Assembly (NCBI GenBank): GCA_907165135.1
Contig: OU015566.1
Coordinates: 4,342,501-4,406,500, forward strand
Direction: 5' to 3'
DNA from: Oikopleura dioica
Taxonomy: Eukaryota; Chordata; Appendicularia; Copelata; Oikopleuridae
Length of the DNA: 64,000 nucleotides
Below are positions 54,801-64,000 of the stretch, one piece after another. Position numbers and translations under genes: made by a program. The notes under the pieces are model-generated. The model had not been told where the DNA came from, did no database searches, and saw nothing but the letters and a program-made list of their open reading frames with translations. The stretch's first letter is position 1. Each line of letters starts with the position of its first letter.

Positions 54801-57538
54801 ATCAGAATTTCCCTGGTTTGTATTCGTCTATAAACGGATCATACAATTGGATTCAAACGAGAATACAATCGTTTATTACAACAACGACCACAACGACAAC
54901 TACTACAACTACTTCAACAACAACTACAACAACAACCACTACAACAACGACGACGACTCTTGGAACTGGCTCAATCATTAATAACGGGACAATCAGCCTC
55001 TTTACTCATGACTGGATCAATACACCAATTATTTACCCTGATTGCCCAACAAACTACGATAGCGACAACGTTATTGAAGATTGGGAGACTGTTGAGAGTG
55101 AATGGATTCCAGCTCCAAAGGATGGCGTGGTCAATTTACTTAACACTGTGGTAGCCGAATCAGTTTGTGGTTCAATTAGAGCAGGCGATATGGAATTTGA
55201 TGTCACAAGAGGATTTATGAGCAGATCACTCATTCCTTCCTCATTTGGAGTGAAATGCAATCGTGTGATTGATGGACTGTGTTCAGAAGCCGATGTCAAA
55301 TTTTGTTGCTTTGCACCTAATCCAACAACAACAACATCAACTACTACAACAATCACAACCACGACAACTTCCACAACTACCAGTTCTACTACAACTACAA
55401 CTTCTACAACAACGGTAATGAAAGGAGAGCTTTCGTCTCCAAAATGAACAGGAATTTTTCCTATGTTTTCAAAAGAAACTTGCGCATATTTTATAAATAT
55501 TTCAGACAACCACGACAACAACTACCACTACCGAAACAACGACGACAACGAAAACAACAACATCTACAACTTCCACCACAACCACATCAACGACTACCAC
55601 CTCGACGACTACAACAACCACATCAACGACTACAACATCAACGACTACCACTTCAACGACTACAACAACCACATCAACGACTACAACAACTACATCAACG
55701 ACTACCACATCAACGACTACCACTTCAATGACTACAACAACCACATCAACGACTACCACATCAACGACTACAACAACTACATCAACGACTACCACAACTA
55801 CATCAACAACAACCACATCAACGACTACAACATCAACGACTACCACTTCAACGACTACAACAACCACATCAACGACTACAACAACTACATCAACGACTAC
55901 CACATCAACGACTACCACTTCAACGACTACAACAACCACATCAACGACTACAACAACTACATCAACGACTACCACATCAACGACTACCACTTCAATGACT
56001 ACAACAACCACATCAACGACTACCACATCAACGACTACAACAACTACATCAACGACTACCACAACTACATCAACGACTACCACATCAACGACTACAACAA
56101 CTACATCAACGACTACCACAACTACATCAACGACTACCACATCAACGACTACAACAACTACATCAACGACTACCACAACTACATCAACGACTACCACAAC
56201 TACATCAACGACTACCACATCAACGACTACAACAACTACATCAACGACTACCACAACTACATCAACGACTACCACATCAACGACTACAACAACCACATCA
56301 ACGACTACAACAACTACATCAACGACTACCACATCAACGACTACAACAACTACATCAACGACTACCACATCAACGACTACAACAACCACATCAACGACTA
56401 CAACAACTACATCAACGACTACCACATCAACGACTACAACAACTACATCCACGACTACCACATCAACGACTACCACTTCGACGACTACAACAACCACATC
56501 AACGACTACCACATCAACGACAACAACAACTACATCAACGACTACCACATCAACGACTACCACTTCAACGACTACGACGAACACATCAACGACTGCCACT
56601 TCGACGACTACAACAACCACATCAACGACTACAACATCAACGACTACCACATCAACGACTACAACAACCACATCAACGACTACAACATCAACGACTACAA
56701 CAACTACATCAACGACTACCACAACTACATCAACGACAACCACATCAACGACTACAACATCAACGACTACAACAACTACATCAACGACTACCACATCAAC
56801 GACTACCACTTCAACGACTACAACAACCACAACAAGAACTACAACGACGACCACAACAACAACGACAACTACCACTACAACTACTACCACAACCACGATC
56901 AGTTCGACTCCTGCTCCTTGTCTCTTGTCCGACATTTTTGGCAAGGTCGATCTGGCTCGTCTATCATCCTCGACAGCTCCGACGCTCTTCTGATTTCTAG
57001 TAAATTCAAAAGCCAACTTCAGGGTAAATCCCCCGATACACGATCCGCACAATACGTTGGCTTCCTCGCTTTCCAAAGGTTCGTTTATTCTGAAACCATC
57101 AAAAAATTCCCTTTTTAGATCCGCTTGCGGAGATGACTTTATGTTCAAACTCGTTAATGGTGACCTGAGCATCACTATCGTCGATTTCGAACCCGTCTAT
57201 GAGATCCTCAGTTATGGCACTAAATCTGACGGTAGTGCCGCTGGATTTTCTTTCCATCTTACCGAAGTCACTGAGACAAACTATCCTTTCACCGTGAACA
57301 AGCGTGGAGACAGTGGGTTGAAATTTAAAAGGACATCAATCTATTGCTATTTTAAGTCCGAAAGAATATGAAATACGATCAAGTAAACGTCCTGTTTAAC
57401 AATCTGACTGGTATTGCCTGGGCGACCAACCGCGAAGACTGCCTTTTGACCGCTGTCAAAGCTACTGCAGAAACATGGGACAACCAATTCGACCAAAACT
57501 CGATGCAATGCGTCCTCGATGCGAAAACATTCATTTAA
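51895..57538 (+). CDS. Secreted astacin-trypsin protease with mucin-like spacers (1764 aa)
   Basis: Seven GT-AG exons: 51895-52621, 52673-53072, 53119-55414, 55506-56945, 57023-57078, 57119-57312, 57357-57538; 5295 nt. Signal peptide MRKFLFSFFAAGFA. An astacin domain follows with the zinc site HEFLHALGLLHEQDRPD and a Met-turn NLMYSG. Next comes a Cys-rich region with an LDLa-like stretch (LCDSFNNCLGGEDE), then a Thr linker and a first copy of an unknown module (THDWINTPTIYPDCP to KFCCF). After another Thr linker is a trypsin domain: KMDDK then IVGG, SAAHC, YDLCLIHF and ACQGDSGGPL, with the triad complete and Asp in the specificity pocket. A second copy of the unknown module, a 450-residue Thr/Ser mucin tract and a C-terminal domain of about 150 aa end the protein. 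Probably extracellular; house, mucus or gut use is inference. Confidence 0.85.
55506..56910. repeat. ACATCAACGACTACCAC mucin minisatellite (coding)
   Basis: 1.4 kb of 9-, 15- and 18-bp units built from ACA/ACT/ACC/ACG with TCA, in frame for Thr with periodic Ser. Long identical runs (for example around 56020-56300) indicate recent unit expansion. All six frames are open here, giving artefactual Asn-, His- or Val-rich readings. Confidence 0.9.
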
Positions 57539-57544
57539 GAAGCG

Positions 57545-57604
57545 GAGAATATTTTTTTCAAAAATAGTTTTATTTATACAAATAAAATTATATTCTGGAA
57601 TAAA
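57545..57604. promoter_or_regulatory. Shared 3'-end region of two convergent genes
   Basis: Only 67 bp separate the stop codons of the protease gene (+) and the SLC15 gene (-). AATAAA near 57580 (+) and TTTATT near 57565 (AATAAA on the minus strand) lie in the same 60 bp, so the two polyadenylation regions overlap. Confidence 0.45.
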
Positions 57605-57605
57605 C

Positions 57606-60600
57606 CTAAAACTCGCATTCAAACTCATCGTCTTCCTTCTTTTCTTCCATCGATATTTCCGACATTCGGATTGATTTTTTCGACTTTCTCGATTTTCTCG
57701 AGCTCTTTGAAATTGAAGAGCGATTTGACTTGTTTATGCTTGCTTTTTCGTCGTCTGATTCGTCGTCAACAGCTTCGTCGAAGATTGCAGGATCGACGTA
57801 TTCGTAGTAAAAGATGGAAAGAAGGATGAAAATTGAAGTCGTTCCCAACATGATAATCGCGAGGTAAAAATATTCTTGAGCCTTAAATTCATGTTGATTT
57901 TTGAATAGACAAGTGAATCTACCTGATTGTCTCCCATTTGCGCAGCAACCAAGAAAATATCAATGATATTTCCAAAGCAAGTGGTCAGCAGCCAAAAAGA
58001 CTGGATGACTGCTTTCATCGTCTTAGGCGCCTGATTGTAGGCGAATTCCAAGCCTGTGACGGAAACAAGGACTTCAGAAATCGTGATGACAAAGTACTGC
58101 GGAAGAAGTAGAGCGATATTGACAGTGTTTGGATTCGAATCTCGATAGACCGAGACCTTGCATTCGTTTCCATTTGCGACGACCATGACGGTCCAAATCG
58201 AGCCTCCGGAAAGACCGTCTTCGTCCTTGGAGGTTGGATGTAAGATCCTTGAGTATTTGGATATTTCAAACCTGCAAAAAAGTTTCCTCCGATCTGCATC
58301 TCATAATTGGCTCGAGCTGGTCTTCCTTGAATTTATCGCTTAATTGTGACTCATAAGTATTGTCGTCAATCGCTATTAGATCGTCAACAATGACGTCGGC
58401 AGAATCGTAAAGAAACACGTCAAATCCATATGCTCCGCCTTCATTATCTTAAGAAAAATTTTAAATTGATCATCAACGGATGACAGCTACCTTGTTCAAA
58501 CTCCGCAGCATTTCCTGTATTAGCACAGTATGGTCCAGTATGCGTATCGTTTGACTTATCTGTCCTTTCATAAAAATATTCGAATTCGTCTTCTAACATG
58601 TTTTCCTTATACAATCGAGTCTGAATGGGGTTAAGAATTGATATAAAAGAGGATTTCTTACTCTCATGAAGTATTTCGTCGGGTTGACACTGATGACTTT
58701 GACTTGGAGATTTTGAGATTTTTCGTAAGAAGATGGGTACTGGAAATAATCGATTTCCTTCGTGTCTTCATTTCTGTAGACAACGAGGTTGGTAATTTGA
58801 TTTTCGTGGACTTCTACTCCGTTATTTTGGCATTTTGAACAACTAGTAAAAAATTAACGTGAGTTTTTTTCATGAAAGAAACCTGAGAGAAGTCGACTGA
58901 TTCGGAGCGTCACAGGATGATCCTCCTCCTCCACCTCCACCGGAAGTTGTTCCTGTTGTGTTCTTCAGATTTATTGTATATTCGTCATCGTTAATCATCA
59001 AACTAGAAGAATCAGCCTTCTATTCTGTGGATCACTTTTTACCTGAGATTTTCAGGCACCGTTTCATGAAGCCAAGCATGAGTTGGAGTTCTGGCAATTT
59101 TCTCCGATCCAAAAATTTTGTCCAAATCTTCAAGATCAATTGGGAGCGTGAATTCACAAACGTCATCCTCTTTGCAGAACTCTTCGTGATTATCCTCTTG
59201 TTCTTCTTTATACTTAGTGTTCTTCCAGTACTCGCTTGAAACTGTCATTTCTTCTTCCCAAAGAGCATTTGTGACGACAAGAGCATTGTCTGAGCCGAAA
59301 TCGGGGACGAGGGTTAGGTCAGATTGGATAGCCAGCTGGACGAAACCGGAAATGACGAAGGCGAGGGCGGCGATGACTTGACCTGCACACATTCTCTAGA
59401 AAGAAGAATAAGAAGAGTGAAACTTTCAAAAAAAAAATCTAGTCGAATAAGTCGAAAATCTAGTCGAATAAGTGGAAAAAAATCACTATCACTACGACTA
59501 AATTTCGAATTTTCGACTAATTTTCGACTTTTCCACTAATTTTCGACTTTTTCGACTAATTTTCGACTTTTTCGACTTATTTTCGATTTTCTCGATTAAT
59601 TTTCGACTTTCGACTAATTTTCGACTTTTCGACTATTTCGACTAATTTTCGACTCTTCGACTATAAATCGATTAAGTCGACTCGACTCGACTAGCGATTT
59701 TCAAAAACGCTTTCGAGTCGACACGACTCGACTTCTGATTTTCAGCTGTGATTTAGAACCCTGAGTGAAAGAAGAGGAAAGCCTTACTTACCCTCAGTGG
59801 CGTCATCTTGACAAAAATATTCAAGCAAGGGTAGATAAACAACTCAAAGCAGGGCAAAAGAAGTAGGATGAAAACCGAGTTGAAAAGTTGAACTTGATCT
59901 GGCCGCATTTTGAAGCTCTTCCCCCAGTACCCGTCCATCTGAGTAGCTGTCAGTGTCCAGCGGCTGCCTTGCATGTCAAACAGCGCCCAGAACATGATAA
60001 TGGGAAGGTACATGACGACAATCGGCCACACCCACTTTGCATCTCGGATCATCCAACTTGGATACTTGCTCTTGTCGGCGTAGGACATCAAATCTGCATC
60101 TGGATCTCGCTCTTTTTTGTCAGTTTTGCAGCGATTTCGGAGCGCGTTCCAAGTAGCGCCGAGAAATAGGGAAAAGACATTTTGCCCCGTTGGAGGTTTT
60201 CGAATGTAGTACGGAGTTCCAACGAGGAAAAGAACGAGAGCAACCGCCATCAAAATCGATGGAACGGCAAAAGCAAGGACGTAGCTCAAGTCGCGAAGAA
60301 TGGGAGTTATGAAGGTGGAGCAAAGACTTCCAGCGTTGATGGCGAAGTAGAAGACGGTGAAAAAGGAGGCGATGTGTTTTCGGCCCCGCTCAGTGGAATC
60401 ATCGAACTGATCACCTCCAAGAGTCGACACACAAGGCTTGATTCCTCCCGTTCCGCAGGCAATGATGAAAAGAGCCGCCAATGCGAGTCCCATATTCACG
60501 GCTTGTCCAACTCCCGAATCGTCAAATTCCACCGCCGAAACGGCCATCAGCGCCATTCCAGCACAGTAAACAATCGAAAGGTAGAAGATGGTTTTGTACT

Positions 60601-61153
60601 TGCCCCAGTAAGAATCAGCCAGCATCGCGCCGAAAAGAGGGGTGAAATAACACTTTTGCGGGTTTTTCTTTTTCTCGATTTTCAAGGTCAAATATGAGAA
60701 AAGAGCAACCCTGTCAGAGCGGCAAAAGCGTGGTAAATCTCAACGGAGACGTCGTTACTGAAGCCAATAAAATAAGTCAAGTAGAGGACGAGAATTGAAC
60801 GCATGCCATAGTAAGCATATCTCTCGCAAAATTCGTTTCCAAGAATGAAAGCCACCCACCAAGGGTATCCTGAGCAGCACCCATCCCTCTGAAGAATTTT
60901 TTTGAAAAACCTTAATTGCAAATCGAGTTCAAAAGGACTGTAATATTTTGGGTCTCGAAGTGTTTGATATTTTATGCTAATTGAATTTATCGTGATTCCG
61001 CTCGGAGGCCGTTTATTATTATTAACGTTCACTAATATACAACTCATGAAATGAACTCACCAATGAATCATCGAAATCAGGGATCTTTTTATATTTTGGT
61101 TCATATAATTTTCTTGATATGTAATTTCTCAAAAGCGTTGCATATCTCATCAT
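57606..61153 (-). CDS. Proton-coupled oligopeptide transporter (POT/SLC15 family)
   Basis: Ten exons: 61153-61061, 60888-60712, 60652-59792, 59395-59043, 59002-58883, 58842-58662, 58620-58491, 58447-58420, 58271-57923, 57881-57606; 2568 nt, 855 aa. Motifs: GNEFCERYAYYG (ExxERxxYYG), GACGTGGIKPCVSTLGGDQF-type loop, FFTVFYFAINAGS (PTR signature), a large extracellular loop with the GGGGGGSSCDAP segment, then the second helix bundle with EVLVSVTGLEFAYNQAPKTM. The cytoplasmic tail is Ser/Lys-rich and acidic. It imports di- and tripeptides with protons across the plasma membrane. Intron 2 (60653-60711, GG-AG) and intron 8 (58272-58419, CG-AG) are non-canonical with inverted ends; the other seven are GT-AG. 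Intron 3 holds the TCGACT minisatellite. Confidence 0.87.
59437..59735. repeat. TTTTCGACTAA minisatellite in an SLC15 intron
   Basis: About 300 bp of units such as TTTTCGACTAATTTTCGACTT on the plus strand, becoming AGTCGAATAAGTCG-like at the left. It accounts for nearly all of intron 3 (59396-59791). Confidence 0.85.
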
Positions 61154-61653
61154 AATATCATTTCAAATATTTTTCTGTGAAACTTTTTTTTTGTTGTATG
61201 GTGCCTCAAGGCTATTCGAGCCGAAATTGATGAGCTAGAATGATTCATCTTTGTACTTAAAAATTCCACTCTCTTGCTAATTTTACCCCGAAAATTATGC
61301 CCGTTTTTGAAAATTTTAATAATTTCATTTTTGAGTCAAAAATTTTCACCCGTCAAGACTAACCCTAACTTTTCAAAACTCGACTTACTTCAACCTCTGT
61401 CTGATCCTCCACCACAAGCTCCTCCTCTTTTTTCTCCTCTCCCATTTTCTTCAGTCAAAAAATTTCAGAAAAAACTAGATCTTTCCCGATTTTCCGTAGC
61501 CACCTTTGATAGTCGACCTTTGTCGAATTTGCTTTGGCATAAAAACTCATCGAAGAAATTACTTCTATCGGTGAGATGCGGTTTTTGGAAAAGACTGCGT
61601 TTATTTGAACATTTCTAAATTCCTGTCGGGATTTTGTTGCAAGAATTCGGAGC
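61154..61653. other. Spacer between divergent/convergent minus-strand genes
   Basis: Upstream of the SLC15 start. A plus-strand open frame at about 61330-61618 is proline-rich (LSDPPPQAPPLFSPLP) and ends FWKRLRLFEHF; it may be an exon, but no start or splice partner is visible. Confidence 0.35.
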
Positions 61654-62039
61654 TCAGACAAAGAAATTCGGGGTGTTTTCGGGAAAAGAAGCGCGTTTTT
61701 CGGGCTTTTTCAGGTCTGAAAAGCCTTCTGGAGGTTGGTAATCCATGCAGATGTAGGTTCTGAAAGAATATTTGAGAAAAAAATTTTTGCGAAAATTTAC
61801 CTCGTGAAATTATCGCAGGCGTCCCCGATATGAGCCATTAGCTCCTGGGACATTTCATCGGTTTCTTGGTGAAATCCCAGCTCGGCTAAAACAACAAATT
61901 TAACTTCGCTCAATTTTTCCTCAATACTTTCGGCGCAGAGGGAATAAATCTCGACGTATTCCTCGACAAAGTTTGCCGCTCCCGTTGCAGTTTCAAGAGC
62001 AAACGCAGAGAGTGGTAGAATTAGTTTTGAAAATATCAT
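61654..62039 (-). CDS. Small secreted protein with three cysteines (114 aa)
   Basis: Exons 62039-61801 and 61759-61654 (41-nt GT-AG intron, phase 2). MIFSKLILPLSAFALETATG is a signal peptide. The mature part is acidic and helical (YVEIYSLCAESIEEKLSE, TDEMSQELMAHIGDACDNF), then TYICMDYQPPEGFSDLKK. It has an odd number of cysteines and a C-terminal KPEKRASF that could be a dibasic cleavage point. No family recognised. Confidence 0.6.
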
Positions 62040-62366
62040 CACTTCAAATGAATTTTTTTTTTAATAAAGTCGATTTTCCAAGAAGTTTATATACCTTCAA
62101 CTGCTGAATTAGTAATGCTTAAGGTCATTTGGATTTGACGCGGGACAGATTGACAGTAATGGACTCTCCTTGATTACTGAAGCTACTAAATGGGAAGTTG
62201 ATAAGTTTTTTTTTCTTTAACCCTAGCCGGCCAAGGTACTCCGAATTTGGAGTAGGGTTTTTTCATTTTTCACATACCCCCGATATTTAACGAAATTCTC
62301 ACTAAGAATCAAGGGAATAATTGAGCTTTTGATACCTACGTATTTTTAGATTTTTTCGGTAGGAAT
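62040..62366. other. Short divergent intergenic region
   Basis: About 330 bp between the 62.0-kb secreted gene (-) and the 62.4-kb membrane gene (+), so it probably contains both promoters. TTTATATACC at 62087-62096 could act as a TATA-like element for the minus gene. ACTCCGAATTTGGAGT at about 62239 is a perfect palindrome. Confidence 0.4.
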
Positions 62367-62623
62367 ATGAATGTGTTTCATTACGCTCATTTGGGAAAAT
62401 TAACTTGTCTGGGCTCGATAGTTTCCGCGATCTTTTGCCTCCTCAATGATCCGCTCTTCAAAATTGTTAATAATATCCTCGACCAGGATCCTTTCTGGGT
62501 ACGTTGAACAAAAGTACCTGTTTGGCAAATCATTCTTAGTTGATTATTCTGGTGCTGGTCATTTCGCTCGTCATTCTACAAAGTCCTTTTTCTAATCAAA
62601 ACGACCAGATAATTTGCTGCTAA
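62367..62623 (+). CDS. Tiny two-helix membrane protein (71 aa)
   Basis: Exons 62367-62498 and 62540-62623 (41-nt GT-AG intron, phase 0). MNVFHYAHLGKLTCLGSIVS opens the first hydrophobic segment (GSIVSAIFCLL). A polar loop (NDPLFKIVNNILDQDPFW) follows, then a second strongly hydrophobic segment (LIILVLVISLVIL), then SPFSNQNDQIICC. The C-terminal CC could be palmitoylated. No family recognised. Confidence 0.6.
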
Positions 62624-62707
62624 CATGTTATAATCTGCTAACGGAATTCTAAAAAATGTAAATCGCAGTGAGTAGTCGTGAATCGTGATACTGAATCAGT
62701 AAAATAT

Positions 62708-63234
62708 TTATCTAAAGCCGGAAAATTCCCTTCCGGAAAATGAATTTTTCTGCTGCTGCTCGAAGCGACCAAATCCACCCGTACCACGTCCAAAGCCGCC
62801 ACCGAAGACACCGCCAGAATTGTTGCCAGAACCAAATGAGCTGCTTTGTTGGTTGCTACTGCCAAAAGCGGATGAGCCGGACGCTGAGCTGCCACCGAAC
62901 GCAGTTGAGCCAAAGGGACTGACGCTGCTGCTACCGAAGGCGCTGCCTCCAAACTCGCCACTTGAACCTAAATAAACTTCGTTTCTGATGTCTATTTAAA
63001 ACTTTCTTTGTTGAAAAAAATCTTTGTTGGTTGCTACTACCAAAAGCGGATGAGCCGAAAGCTGAGCTGCCACCGAATGAAGTTGACCCAAAGGCTCTGA
63101 CGCCGCTGCTACCGAAGGCGCTGCATCCAAATCCGCCACTTGAACCTAAATAAACTTCGTTTCTGGTGTCCATTTAAAACTTTGATACCTCCACCTGAGC
63201 CCGAGAAAGGACGAGTTGCCCCGCTTCTTCCAAA
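62708..63234 (-). CDS. FG-repeat protein, nucleoporin-like (3' part)
   Basis: Exons (right to left) 63234?-63189, 63145-63023, 62967-62708; the 5' part is not resolved. The product is Gly/Ser/Phe-rich, with repeated AFGSS, SAFG and GGFG motifs, and ends GREFSGFR. FG-repeat segments of this kind line the nuclear pore, though Gly/Phe-rich RNA-binding or secreted proteins are alternatives. The first intron (63146-63188, 43 nt) is GT-AG. The second (62968-63022, 55 nt) must be GA-AG to keep the FG frame. The two repeat exons derive from one 157-bp duplication. Confidence 0.5.
62846..63180. repeat. Tandem segmental duplication (about 157-bp unit)
   Basis: 62846-63002 and 63024-63180 are over 85% alike by eye and each holds one FG exon and part of an intron (shared GAACCTAAATAAACTTCGTT). 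The donor sites of the two copies differ. Confidence 0.85.
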
Positions 63235-64000
63235 AAAGGACCAGAAGATGATTGTTGATTACTGGAATTCGAGAAGCCGAATTGGTTTGCAGGCGCGTTT
63301 ACAACAAAGCTCGAATTCTTACAAGTTTAATTTATGGGTATAGTCATCGATTTTGGTCGGGTCTCCAATTTTTAATCTGAGCCCATTTTTAGAATCCCCA
63401 TAAAATTCTGAGCAAAAAGAATGATTATTTTGGCTATCTTAACCCATTTGGCCACAAATTGCGTTTGAAAGTGGCGAAATTTAGTGCATTCTGGCCATTA
63501 GCCGAATATTTTAAAATTTTGACCATTTTAGGGGTTTTGTAAGGGTGCCATATGATACATTTTTTGAAAGCTTATATTCAGGGCATTTATTAAGGACAAC
63601 GTAGGGTAAATTTGGGCCATGCCCGCAGGGCATTTTATCAAAGTGAAAGGTCAAAATTTGGTACCTTGGTTCTTTTAAAAATTTTTCAAAGAAAATCTTA
63701 TGATTACAGTATAAGGCTGTGTCATTTTTAAGATAAGGGTCTATTATTTAAGAAAATAACATAAAATAAATAGGTTTATATAGAAACTTTGGATTTATAA
63801 CGCCTTGAAAAGAGGCTATTTTCGCGTTCTTTGGCCGAGAGCTCAACTTTGAGCGATCCGAAAACCATGATTTCCTTGAAAATATCGTAAAAGGCAGTAA
63901 CAAAAGTGAGATCTAGGATAGATCTTTTATATGACCTATTTAAGAGCCTCCCACATATTCCAAGTCCCGAGTTATAGCCCCTTAGAATCGGCCAAATCGA
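63235..64000. other. Window end, nothing recognised
   Basis: AT-rich sequence with no ORF of note. GGGGTTTTGTAAGGGTGCC near 63530 resembles the dispersed CCCTTA-containing repeats, but no boundary is visible. The 5' exons of the FG-repeat gene may lie here or beyond. Confidence 0.35.

Noticed and set aside
56946-57022. Frame reading SSIILDSSDALLISSKF after the mucin tract
   Set aside because: It is one base out from the Thr frame and lies in a 77-nt GTCGAT...CTTCAG intron whose removal restores phase with both flanking exons.
55502-57175. Very long Val-rich (-) and Asn/His-rich (+) open frames over the mucin tract
   Set aside because: They are shadows of the ACN codon repeat; the Thr frame joins in phase to exons on both sides.
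59888-60697. Long plus-strand frames across the SLC15 gene
   Set aside because: Antisense shadows of a clear transporter coding strand.

Overview
This is nuclear DNA of a compact, AT-rich animal genome, most likely an appendicularian (larvacean) tunicate. Introns are mostly 40-60 nt, genes lie close together on both strands, and the families are metazoan: a POT/SLC15 transporter, ninjurin-like proteins, a Ly6/uPAR-like protein, an ALK/LTK-type glycine-rich ectodomain, and an astacin plus trypsin protein with threonine-rich mucin spacers. Several genes carry introns that do not start with GT but with GA, GG, CG, CC or TA. I recall such introns being reported as abundant in the appendicularian Fritillaria; the species assignment is inference.

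Layout. 0-3.4 kb: the 3' end of an unknown gene, simple repeats, then three tandem small secreted-peptide genes (the third frameshifted). 3.85-8.4 kb (-): an Ldh_2-family malate/L-lactate dehydrogenase-like gene of 11 exons, six of whose ten introns are non-canonical and have inverted repeats at their ends. 8.9-10.1 kb (-): a Ly6/uPAR-like gene. 10.5 and 13.1 kb (+): small secreted proteins. 13.9-14.5 kb (-): two tiny genes 19 nt apart. 17.2-17.8 kb (-): a Cys-rich protein with lipidation signals at both ends, one of whose introns is a whole MITE. 18 kb (-): a proline-rich protein. 20.9-27.8 kb: two divergent ninjurin-like paralogues flanking a coiled-coil gene and a small broken gene. 28-43 kb: gene-poor and rich in foldback elements, with a secreted precursor at 31.5 kb and uncertain coding sequence at 33.8-34.9 kb.

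43.4-57.5 kb (all +): a Ser-rich unknown protein, a multi-pass membrane protein, a kinase-less ALK-like receptor, a deleted pogo/Tigger element, and a 1764-aa secreted astacin/trypsin/mucin protein. 57.6-61.2 kb (-): an SLC15 peptide transporter, convergent with the protease, their coding ends 67 bp apart. 61.6-63.2 kb: a small secreted protein, a 71-aa two-helix membrane protein and an FG-repeat gene.

The window is also seeded with short palindromic element families. Family 1 carries GCCGC..GCGGC hairpins and CGGCTCGGC ends, family 2 has a core around a CCAATCAG box, and family 3 has GATACCCTTA ends. Many copies sit in introns and one is an intron. Exon joins were made by hand; phase agreement and multiple-of-three totals were the main test, and there is no transcript evidence.
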